Below are positions 1 through 5,853 of a stretch of 5,853 nt of DNA, in pieces. The position numbers and the translations under genes were made by a program. Numbering within the stretch: position 1 is the stretch's first letter; each line of letters opens with the position of its first letter. This DNA comes from an uncultured Sphingobacteriales bacterium (GTDB taxonomy: Bacteria; Bacteroidota; Bacteroidia; Chitinophagales; Chitinophagaceae): positions 1 through 5,853 of the forward strand of contig CAMLFX010000132.1 of assembly GCA_946479435.1 (NCBI GenBank). The letters are read 5' to 3'. The notes under the pieces were generated by a model. The model saw only the letters and a list, made by a program, of their open reading frames with translations. It ran no database searches and had not been told where the DNA came from.

Positions 1-13
1 GGAGGTAGGCCCG

Positions 14-21
14 TATCTTTG
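14..21 (+). promoter_or_regulatory. Candidate Bacteroidota -7 promoter element (TAnnTTTG)
   Basis: The octamer TATCTTTG matches the Bacteroidota primary sigma factor -7 consensus TAnnTTTG at every fixed position. Transcription would start roughly at 26-30, about 60 bases before the aspartate kinase ATG. The partner TTG (-33) element should lie about 20 bases further upstream and would fall outside the window, so only half of the promoter can be checked. A terminator-like hairpin lies immediately downstream, so the promoter, if real, would drive a very short leader first. Confidence 0.5.
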
Positions 22-42
22 TGCTATTATAAGATAAACGAG

Positions 43-71
43 AGCTTACCGTACCAACGGTAAGCTTTTTT
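43..71 (+). terminator. Intrinsic terminator or attenuator hairpin
   Basis: Arms AGCTTACCGT (43-52) and ACGGTAAGCT (57-66) are perfect reverse complements around the 4-base loop ACCA. The second arm runs into six Ts (66-71), the classic form of a rho-independent terminator reading rightwards. It may end transcription of an unseen upstream gene. Because a good -7 element lies at 14-21, it could instead be a leader attenuator for the aspartate kinase gene, which starts 15 bases after the T run. Sequence alone cannot separate these options. Confidence 0.8.
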
Positions 72-86
72 GTTATAAGACCATAT

Positions 87-1352
87 ATGCACGTGTACAA
101 ATTTGGTGGCGCTTCTATTGCCACCCCCGAAAGAATGCAGGCATTACTGCCTATCATTAAAGATGCCCGCCAGCCAATAGTACTGGTTGTATCAGCAATG
201 GGTAAAACTACCAATGCCCTGGAGACTATTGTGAACGCTGCTGTGAAAGGCGATAAACAGCAAGCGCACAACCTGGTGCAGATAATGGAGCAGGAGCATC
301 TTACCTACGCTAAGCTGATACTGAACGATAACTACTATAAGCAGGCACAGGCTGCACTGAATATATTTTTTACCGAACTGCAATGGGCGGTAGATGAGGC
401 TGCTGCTGATAGGTACGACTATTCTTACGACCAGATTGTATGTATTGGCGAACTGATGTCAACCCGCATACTGGCATTTTATCTGCAGCAGGAAGGCATG
501 AATATAGAATGGGTAGATATACGCGATGTGATACGCACCGATGATACTTATCGCGACGCACGTGTCAATTGGGAGTACTCCGAAAAGCAGGCCCGTCAAA
601 TTATTGGCAGTATATTGCAAAAAGGTACTACGGTTGTTACACAAGGCTTTATTGGCGCTACCGACGATAACGCTTCAACAACCCTGGGCCGCGAAGGTTC
701 TGACTACACTGCTGCTATGCTGGCGGCTATGTTGCAATGTAAAGACGTAACTATATGGAAGGATGTGGAAGGACTGCAAAATGCTGACCCTAAACTATTT
801 CCCAATACGGTAAAGATAGAAGCCATTACCTACCATGAGGTAATTGAAATGGCTTATTATGGTGCGCAGGTTATACACCCAAAGACTATTAAGCCACTGC
901 AAAACAACAATATACCGCTGTATGTAAAATGCTTTTTGAATAAAGACCAAAAGGGTACAGTTATACAAAGCGAAGTAAGCAGTATTTTCTATCCTCCGCT
1001 TATCATACTTAAGAAAAAGCAAATTTTACTTCAACTCACAACAAAAGATTTTTCTTTCATTACCGAAGATAACCTGAGTGCGCTGTACAATATCTTCCAC
1101 AAGCTGAATGTAAAAGTAAACCTAATGCAAAATGCAGCCATCAGTTTTGTTGCTTGTATCGATCATAATGAAGAAAAAGTAAATGAACTGATTGAAGTGC
1201 TGACAAAAGACTATAAAATATTCCGCAACGAAGATGTTGAGTTACTAACTATCAGACACTATACACCTGAAATATTATTCGATCTTACCAAGAGCCGCCA
1301 CGTTTTATTGCAACAAAAAACACGGCAAACGGTGCAGGTAGTTTTGAAGTGA
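87..1352 (+). CDS. lysC: Aspartate kinase (monofunctional, ACT-containing)
   Basis: This enzyme phosphorylates L-aspartate with ATP to give 4-aspartyl phosphate, the first step towards lysine/diaminopimelate, threonine and methionine; it acts in the cytoplasm. The 421-residue protein has the family motifs in order: KFGGAS at 5-10 (usually KFGGTS), VVSAMGKTTNAL at 34-45, GELMS at 121-125, TTLGREGSDYTA at 198-209, WKDVEGLQNADP at 224-235 and the YGAQVIHPKTI segment ending at 268. Residues from about 300 to 421 form a divergent ACT-type regulatory region (for example DFSFITEDNLS at 321-331 and NLMQNAAISF at 345-354), where lysine or threonine feedback would act. There is no homoserine dehydrogenase fusion, and the length is normal for a monofunctional enzyme. 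The start is chosen because KFGG begins at residue 5, as usual. No Shine-Dalgarno is evident, which is normal in Bacteroidota. The family call is secure; lysC as the symbol, and the effector amino acid, are inferred. Confidence 0.95.
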   Translation: MHVYKFGGASIATPERMQALLPIIKDARQPIVLVVSAMGKTTNALETIVNAAVKGDKQQAHNLVQIMEQEHLTYAKLILNDNYYKQAQAALNIFFTELQWAVDEAAADRYDYSYDQIVCIGELMSTRILAFYLQQEGMNIEWVDIRDVIRTDDTYRDARVNWEYSEKQARQIIGSILQKGTTVVTQGFIGATDDNASTTLGREGSDYTAAMLAAMLQCKDVTIWKDVEGLQNADPKLFPNTVKIEAITYHEVIEMAYYGAQVIHPKTIKPLQNNNIPLYVKCFLNKDQKGTVIQSEVSSIFYPPLIILKKKQILLQLTTKDFSFITEDNLSALYNIFHKLNVKVNLMQNAAISFVACIDHNEEKVNELIEVLTKDYKIFRNEDVELLTIRHYTPEILFDLTKSRHVLLQQKTRQTVQVVLK

Positions 1353-1420
1353 TGTTATTGCGAGGGTAACAATTAGTTCATACTCGCTTAACAGTCGCAA
1401 AACGATGCCGTAACATTAGG

Positions 1421-1445
1421 TTGGTTGCTTTGCAGCACAAACCAA
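1421..1445 (+). promoter_or_regulatory. Weak promoter candidate and 5' leader hairpin before the phosphatase gene
   Basis: TTGCTTTG at 1425-1432 resembles the -7 consensus TAnnTTTG with one mismatch (T for A), but I find no TTG at the expected -33 spacing. The same stretch forms an imperfect hairpin: TTGGTT (1421-1426) pairs with AACCAA (1440-1445), GCT (1427-1429) pairs with AGC (1434-1436), and ACA is bulged. It lies 8 bases before the phosphatase ATG. The remainder of the 101-base gap (1353-1453) shows no convincing terminator for the aspartate kinase gene. A start site for the three-gene block somewhere in this gap is likely from the layout, but its exact place is uncertain. Confidence 0.3.
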
Positions 1446-1453
1446 TCTAAGAA

Positions 1454-3121
1454 ATGAAAAAGAATTTACTCATCGGTTGTTTAGCATTGTCTGTAACTGC
1501 GGCGAACGCACAGACAATATGCAACCTGCCCAGGTTGCATATCAGCAAGTTTACTTCGGTGTTCCCATCGGCTCAACCCGATTCTTTGCGTATACCTGCA
1601 ACGCATACTTTTCAATTGATTACGCAGGAAGGAGACCCTTATACCGATCCTGCTGATGGTGTAATGAAAGGTACTTTCGATTTTGCAGGTTATGTAGGCA
1701 TAGGTGGAAGCAGCGAAAATGGCTATGTTGACCTGAACCACGAATTGGGTTCATGGCCTTCTGCAGGGGTGAGTGTATTAGATGTACACTTCGATGCTAC
1801 AAGTAAATTATGGAAACTGGATCATACAAAACCTGTTGATTTTGGCGCGATAGGTGGTACGGGCCGTAACTGTTCTGGCGGGGTATCTCCATGGGGTACT
1901 ACGGTTACTTGCGAAGAAACATTACCTAGCGGCGATGCTAACGGCGATGGTTACGAGGATGTAGGCTGGAACGTGGAGATCAATCCTGTTACACGTTCTA
2001 TCGTTGACTACGATGGCGACGGTACACCTGATAAAGTTTGGAAAATGGGTCGTATGTCGCACGAAAACTGCGTATTGGCAAACGATAGCCTGACAGTTTA
2101 TGAAGCGAACGATGAGAATCCCGGTTATGTATTCAAATATGTAATGAAACAAAAAGGCAATCTGTCTGATGGTGATCTTTATGTATTGAAATTAGATGGT
2201 GCTTTAGGTACTATAAATGTAGGTAGCTGGGTAAAAATACCTAATAGCACCCCTACTGAATGTAATAACGTAAGGTCAGCAGCAACTTCTGCAGGTGCTA
2301 CCAACTTCAATTCTCTTGAAGATGTTGAGATCAGCCCTCTGGATGGTATGATCTATTTTACATCTAAAGCCAGCAGCCGCGTTTATCGTTTCAGGGATTA
2401 TGGGTCTACAGTAGGCGACCTGGATGTTTTTGTAGGTAATAAAAGCCAGCAATACCTGATAGACTATGGTACAGGCACTACGTACGAACAATGGAGAGAT
2501 GGTAACGATAACCTTACTTTCGATGAATTTGGTAATTTGTATGTAATACAAGATGGTGGCCGCAACCACGTTTGGATGGTTTCTCCTTGCCATACACAAG
2601 CTAACCCCGATGTGAAATTGTTCATGGTAACACCTGATGGCTCTGAGCCAACCGGTATGAACTTCACTCCAGACCATCGTTTTATGTTTATATCTATACA
2701 GCACCCAAGCAGCAGCAATGCTACCGTGCAAAAAGATGCCGCAGGCAAGAGTGTAACTTTCAATAACGAATCGCTTATTGTTATCGCGCGTCGCGGTTAC
2801 CTGGGTTCTGACACTTTGGAAGATACTACGCTGAGCGTTGCGCAGATGAACAACCCTTATAATACAGTAACCATAGCCGGTGTATATCCTAACCCTACAT
2901 CTTCTGATGTTAATCTGAGCCTTAACTCACCTGTCAATCAGGATGCTGATATTAAGGTATATAACGTAATGGGCGCAGTTGTGCTGCAACAAAAAGTAAA
3001 TGTTATTGCTGGCAACGGTAAGGTTAATCTTCCTGCCGGCAACATACCTGCAGGTGTTTATACAGTAGTAGTTTCCACTAAAAACAATGTAAGCGTACAA
3101 ACGCGGTTCGTGAAACAGTAA
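1454..3121 (+). CDS. Secreted PhoX/DUF839-like phosphatase with T9SS type A sorting domain
   Basis: Likely a metal-dependent phosphatase of the PhoX (DUF839) family; known members release phosphate from phosphomonoesters using an iron/calcium cofactor. Residues 1-19 are a Sec signal peptide (lysines, hydrophobic core, cleavage near ANA|Q20). The PhoX body (about 45-450) shows NHE at 95-97, NCSGGVSPWGTTVTCEE at 139-155, GRMSHENC at 199-206, LEDVEISPLDG at 288-298, DNLTFDEFGNLYV at 352-364, and EPTGMNFTPD at 398-407 followed by ISIQHP at 413-418. Residues 478-555 form a T9SS type A tail (VYPNP start, KVYNVMG, PAGVYTV near the end), so the protein should cross the outer membrane and be anchored or released. 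Two oddities: export is by Sec rather than the twin-arginine route usual for PhoX, and two calcium-loop-like motifs (161-169, 185-193) flank GWNVEINP. The usual GDD motif reads AND at 218-220, so activity is not assured. It is the first gene of a tight three-gene block. The family is fairly sure; the substrate is inferred. Confidence 0.88.
   Translation: MKKNLLIGCLALSVTAANAQTICNLPRLHISKFTSVFPSAQPDSLRIPATHTFQLITQEGDPYTDPADGVMKGTFDFAGYVGIGGSSENGYVDLNHELGSWPSAGVSVLDVHFDATSKLWKLDHTKPVDFGAIGGTGRNCSGGVSPWGTTVTCEETLPSGDANGDGYEDVGWNVEINPVTRSIVDYDGDGTPDKVWKMGRMSHENCVLANDSLTVYEANDENPGYVFKYVMKQKGNLSDGDLYVLKLDGALGTINVGSWVKIPNSTPTECNNVRSAATSAGATNFNSLEDVEISPLDGMIYFTSKASSRVYRFRDYGSTVGDLDVFVGNKSQQYLIDYGTGTTYEQWRDGNDNLTFDEFGNLYVIQDGGRNHVWMVSPCHTQANPDVKLFMVTPDGSEPTGMNFTPDHRFMFISIQHPSSSNATVQKDAAGKSVTFNNESLIVIARRGYLGSDTLEDTTLSVAQMNNPYNTVTIAGVYPNPTSSDVNLSLNSPVNQDADIKVYNVMGAVVLQQKVNVIAGNGKVNLPAGNIPAGVYTVVVSTKNNVSVQTRFVKQ
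1517..1542. repeat. Perfect 12-bp inverted repeat inside the phosphatase gene
   Basis: The arm ATATGCAACCTG (1517-1528) is followed by CC and then by its exact reverse complement CAGGTTGCATAT (1531-1542). It lies in codons 22-30, just after the predicted signal peptide cleavage site. In DNA it is a near-perfect palindrome suited to a dimeric protein. In RNA it would fold as an 11-bp stem with a 4-base loop. No T run follows, so it is not an intrinsic terminator. A role in regulation is inferred only. Confidence 0.85.
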
Positions 3122-4032
3122 TGAAAAACGTAAAATACGCATGCTATATCACCATAGTTGTCCTCTTATTGGGGGGCAACTATGTTGCTTTAGCGCAATG
3201 CAATAAAACAGCGGTAAAATCGGTACAGGAAGGTTTGGCAGATAGTCTTTGTGTTAAAAGCCTTACCATGCGTATTCAGCGTATGGAGCGGCTAAGTCCG
3301 TCTATTGGTAAGCTAAAGAACCTTGAGTACATCGATCTGCAGAAAAACCAGTTTACAGCCCTACCCGACGAAATAGGTAATTTGAAAAAAGTAAAACTGC
3401 TGGTGTTGAGCAATAACAGTTTGAAGCGTCTGCCACAAACTTTGTCGGGTATGGAAGCTTTGCAATCGTTACAGGTTAGTGAAAATCATTTAATAGAACT
3501 ACCCCCCGCATTTTCAAAGCTCTCTCATCTTGAAGTATTGGATGTGTCGTGGAATGATCTGTCATCGCTTAACGAGAGTATCTGCGGTTTAAATTCTATC
3601 CAGGTGCTCAACCTGGCGCATAATCATATTCTCTTCCTGCCCGAATGTTTTAGTTACGATTCGCTTGAGTTCTTAGATGTGAGTTATAACAACCTTACAC
3701 AGTTGCCTGCAAGTATAGGGGGCATGCAAAACCTGCGCGAAATAGCATTGACAGCTAATAAGCTAAGGAAATTATCGCCGGCTATTGGCAATTTGAAAGA
3801 GTTACGTTTCTTAAGCCTTACTGGCAATCAGCTTACAGAGCTACCTGGAGAAATAGGTAAACTGAAAAATCTGGAAATGCTGTTAATAAGTGATAATCAG
3901 CTCACAACTCTGCCTTCTTCGGTAAAAAAGCTAAAGAAATTGCGCACGCTTATGTTGGTTAACAATAAGCTGAGCGAAAGAGAAAAAGAAAGAATTAAAA
4001 AATGGTTGCCTGATACGCAGGTCACTTTTTAA
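3121..4032 (+). CDS. Exported leucine-rich-repeat protein
   Basis: A 303-residue protein with a Sec signal peptide (residues 1-25, cleavage near ALA|Q26) followed by an almost uninterrupted LRR solenoid. About eleven units of mostly 23 residues run from 45 to 297, on the pattern LxxLxLxxNxLxxLPxxIGxLxx; the clearest are LEYIDLQKNQFTALP (68-82), LEFLDVSYNNLTQLP (182-196) and LRFLSLTGNQLTELP (228-242). The unit at 160-181 is one residue short. The end, SEREKERIKKWLPDTQVTF (285-303), resembles the C-terminal cap of such proteins. Cys27 and Cys44 lie in the N-terminal cap and might form a disulfide. Cys27 is preceded by Gln, so it is not a lipobox. There is no catalytic domain or sorting tail, so a soluble periplasmic binding or scaffold role is likely. 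The ATG overlaps the phosphatase stop codon by one base (TAATG), suggesting translational coupling. The partner is unknown. Confidence 0.9.
   Translation: MKNVKYACYITIVVLLLGGNYVALAQCNKTAVKSVQEGLADSLCVKSLTMRIQRMERLSPSIGKLKNLEYIDLQKNQFTALPDEIGNLKKVKLLVLSNNSLKRLPQTLSGMEALQSLQVSENHLIELPPAFSKLSHLEVLDVSWNDLSSLNESICGLNSIQVLNLAHNHILFLPECFSYDSLEFLDVSYNNLTQLPASIGGMQNLREIALTANKLRKLSPAIGNLKELRFLSLTGNQLTELPGEIGKLKNLEMLLISDNQLTTLPSSVKKLKKLRTLMLVNNKLSEREKERIKKWLPDTQVTF
3253..4011 (+). repeat. Degenerate 69-bp tandem coding repeat (LRR units)
   Basis: About eleven successive units of 23 codons (one of 22) encode the leucine-rich repeats. The units are well diverged at the DNA level, with only short shared pieces such as GAAATAGGTAA (in the units near 3369 and 3849). 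This points to an old array rather than a recent expansion. Confidence 0.75.
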
Positions 4033-4045
4033 AAAAGATTTTACA

Positions 4046-5853
4046 ATGTTACAGAGCAAAGCAAGGGTGCTGGTATTGTCAGTGCTTTCTATCTTGTTTT
4101 TTATTCTTATATCGGCACAGGCCAATAATGAAACACCTGAACAGAAGGTGGCAATCTATTTTTCCCATCAGCTCGATACACTTGAAAAAGAGCTATTAAT
4201 ATTTAATGAAATTGTACCCGCCGCTTCTGAAGATATAATAAGGCAACATTTTAAAGATTGCCGTAAATATTATAAGCGTATTGAATTTCTAATTGAATAC
4301 TTCTATCCTGCCGCTGCAAATAAACTAAATGGCGCGGCATTGCTGGAAGCTGATGCTGCTGAACCCGAAGAACCGCAACACCCAACCGGTTTTCAGGTAT
4401 TGGAAGAGCCCGTTTTTGAAGAGCTGACTCCCGAAAGCAGGCTGATCATTACCAACGAGATCAGCAGCCTTATCAATAGGGTTGAAAAAGTAAAGCAGTA
4501 TAATAAAGGCTTGCAGTTAGATAGTGAAGATGTATTTGATGCGGCCCGCCTCAATATATATCGTTTGCTGGCAAAGGGAATTTCAGGCTTCGATTCCCCG
4601 GTAGCTTTCAATAGTATCGCTGAAGCTACGGCTACATTAGAGTCGCTACAGGAAATATTTAAATATTACAACGTACCTGCACTAATAAAGTTGTGCGGGG
4701 ATGCCATCGCATACACTAATGCCCATACTGATTTCAATTCTTTCGACAGGGCTATGTTTATAACAGCATATCTTAACCCTATCATGGGGCAAATGCACGC
4801 GCTGCAGGTGGAAAGAAATATTCCTTTTGTCATACAACTACGCGCAGTAAACCCCGATAATGTTGACATCTTTCAGCCGGGGGCTTTCAATATGTATTAT
4901 TTCGCCCCTACAGGTACTGTACCAGCATCGCCCGAGCTTATTGCCTTGGGAAAAAAGTTGTTTAGCGAGCCTATGCTTTCGGGCAACGGTAAACGTGCCT
5001 GTGTAAGCTGCCACGAACCGCAACGTGCTTTTACAGATGGTATGGCATTGAATGCCTCATTGTCAGGCGACCGAAATCTGCTGCGCAATACACCAACACT
5101 TATTAATGCATCGTTGCAGCCAGTACAATTTTACGATAGCCGCATTGCATTTCTTGAAGACCAGGTGCACGATGTGGTATTGAATACGCAGGAAATGGGG
5201 GGCGACCTGAACGAGATAATAGCGGGATTGAAAACAAATAAAGAATACCAGCAGTTATTCGATAAAGCCTTTGCCAGTTCAACAGATAAATGGAGGAAGT
5301 CGAATATAAAAATAGCTTTGGCTGCCTATGTGCGTTCTTTAACAAGTCTTAACGCTCCCTTCGATAAATATATGCGTGGTGATAAGACCGCGATGAATAA
5401 AAGCGAGATAGCAGGGTTTAATTTGTTCATGGGTAAAGGTAAGTGCGGTACCTGCCATTACGTACCTTTATTCAGTGGTGCGGTGCCCCCTATGTACGAT
5501 AAAATGGAAAGCGAGGTATTAGGTATACCTGCTACAGCCGATACATTGCACCCGGTTCTGGATGCGGATTCGGGTAAATACCATTTGTATAAAATGCCGC
5601 ACCAGGTGCGTTCATTCAAAACACCCTCATTGCGCAATATTGCCCTTACTGCGCCATATATGCACAATGGTGTTTTTAAAACTTTAGAGGATGTTATTGA
5701 TTTCTACAACAGGGGTGGGGGTACCGGCCTGGGCCTGGAGGTGGAAAATCAAACCTTGCCCGGCGACAGGCTCAACCTCACAGAAAAAGAAAAGAAAGAC
5801 CTGGTAGCCTTTCTTCACACTTTAACCGACACTACTTTTACCGTAGTGCAGTA
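4046..5853 (+). CDS. Di-heme cytochrome c peroxidase/MauG-family protein with N-terminal helical domain (runs to window edge)
   Basis: The frame is open for 602 codons and ends on TA at the last two bases; a stop codon there (TAA or TAG) is very likely because the protein already ends like its family (DLVAFLHTLTD then a short tail). Residues 1-24/26 form a Sec signal peptide (SAQA). Residues about 30-270 are a mostly helical domain with no heme motif (CRKYYKRIEFLIEYFYP at 72-88, GISGFDSP at 178-185). Residues about 290-600 are the di-heme domain: heme sites CVSCH (319-323) and CGTCH (467-471), RNTPTLIN, YDSR (363-366), QEMGG (382-386), and YMHNG (538-542) followed by TLEDVIDFYNRGG. Such enzymes reduce hydrogen peroxide or, as in MauG, oxidise a partner protein in the periplasm. 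Tyr363 stands where many bacterial peroxidases have Trp (WDGR). Met539 is a candidate axial heme ligand. The gene starts 13 bases after the LRR gene, with an A-rich lead and no Shine-Dalgarno. Family is sure; peroxidase versus MauG-like role is open. Confidence 0.92.
   Translation, partial: MLQSKARVLVLSVLSILFFILISAQANNETPEQKVAIYFSHQLDTLEKELLIFNEIVPAASEDIIRQHFKDCRKYYKRIEFLIEYFYPAAANKLNGAALLEADAAEPEEPQHPTGFQVLEEPVFEELTPESRLIITNEISSLINRVEKVKQYNKGLQLDSEDVFDAARLNIYRLLAKGISGFDSPVAFNSIAEATATLESLQEIFKYYNVPALIKLCGDAIAYTNAHTDFNSFDRAMFITAYLNPIMGQMHALQVERNIPFVIQLRAVNPDNVDIFQPGAFNMYYFAPTGTVPASPELIALGKKLFSEPMLSGNGKRACVSCHEPQRAFTDGMALNASLSGDRNLLRNTPTLINASLQPVQFYDSRIAFLEDQVHDVVLNTQEMGGDLNEIIAGLKTNKEYQQLFDKAFASSTDKWRKSNIKIALAAYVRSLTSLNAPFDKYMRGDKTAMNKSEIAGFNLFMGKGKCGTCHYVPLFSGAVPPMYDKMESEVLGIPATADTLHPVLDADSGKYHLYKMPHQVRSFKTPSLRNIALTAPYMHNGVFKTLEDVIDFYNRGGGTGLGLEVENQTLPGDRLNLTEKEKKDLVAFLHTLTDTTFTVVQ

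Noticed and set aside
1352..1416. Nested inverted repeat after the aspartate kinase gene: ATGTTATTGCGA against TCGCAA (1395-1400) and TAACAT (1411-1416)
   Set aside because: The arms are short, split and separated by over 30 bases with no T run, so it is neither a convincing terminator nor a clear operator.
2276..2731. A 151-codon open frame on the minus strand inside the phosphatase gene
   Set aside because: It lies fully opposite a well-supported gene, its translation shows no recognisable domain, and the phosphatase frame carries clear family motifs throughout. It is a shadow frame.
3199..3201. Cys27 of the LRR protein as a lipoprotein anchor
   Set aside because: The residue before it is Gln, and ALAQC does not fit a lipobox; signal peptidase I cleavage after Ala25 fits better.
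3253..4011. Periodic sequence considered as a CRISPR or DNA satellite array
   Set aside because: The period is 69 bp in frame with diverged copies and encodes leucine-rich repeats; there are no identical repeats with unique spacers.
4393..5667. Several minus-strand open frames of 60-80 codons opposite the di-heme peroxidase gene
   Set aside because: The + strand frame from 4046 is unbroken to the window edge with a signal peptide and two CxxCH motifs, so the opposite frames are incidental.
5852..5853. Possible truncation of the di-heme gene by the window edge
   Set aside because: The frame ends on TA after a typical family C-terminus, so a stop codon completed by the next base is much more likely than a long missing tail, though a Tyr codon cannot be excluded.

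Overview
The window looks like chromosomal DNA of a Bacteroidota bacterium, most likely from the Chitinophagales/Sphingobacteriales side. The evidence is a C-terminal type IX secretion (T9SS) sorting domain, a TAnnTTTG promoter element, almost no Shine-Dalgarno sequences before the genes, moderate GC, and protein families typical of that phylum. All four genes lie on the + strand. I see no tRNA, rRNA, CRISPR array, insertion sequence or integrase.

Layout. Bases 1-86 hold a Bacteroidota-type -7 promoter element and, only about 20 bases downstream of it, a perfect 10-bp-stem hairpin with a T run (an intrinsic terminator). Both sit directly in front of a monofunctional aspartate kinase gene (87-1352). 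A gap of about 100 bp (1353-1453) carries a weak promoter candidate and a small hairpin. A tightly packed three-gene block follows. It begins with a secreted PhoX/DUF839-like phosphatase with a T9SS tail (1454-3121). Next is a small exported leucine-rich-repeat (LRR) protein whose ATG overlaps the phosphatase stop codon by one base (3121-4032). Thirteen bases later comes a di-heme cytochrome c peroxidase/MauG-type protein with a long N-terminal helical extension (4046 to the window edge). That last frame has no stop codon inside the window: the final two bases are TA, and the protein already looks complete there.

Function. The aspartate kinase makes aspartyl phosphate for lysine, threonine, methionine and diaminopimelate synthesis, and appears unrelated to the block behind it. 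All three proteins of the block carry Sec-type signal peptides, so the block encodes an extracytoplasmic set: a putative metal-dependent phosphatase sent to the surface, an LRR scaffold, and a periplasmic redox enzyme. Stop/start overlap and short spacing argue for co-transcription. Why these three are together is not known to me. The most attractive untested idea is that the LRR protein and the di-heme enzyme serve, mature or regulate the PhoX-like protein. The most striking DNA-level signal is a perfect 12-bp inverted repeat with a 2-base spacer, just after the signal peptide codons of the phosphatase gene.
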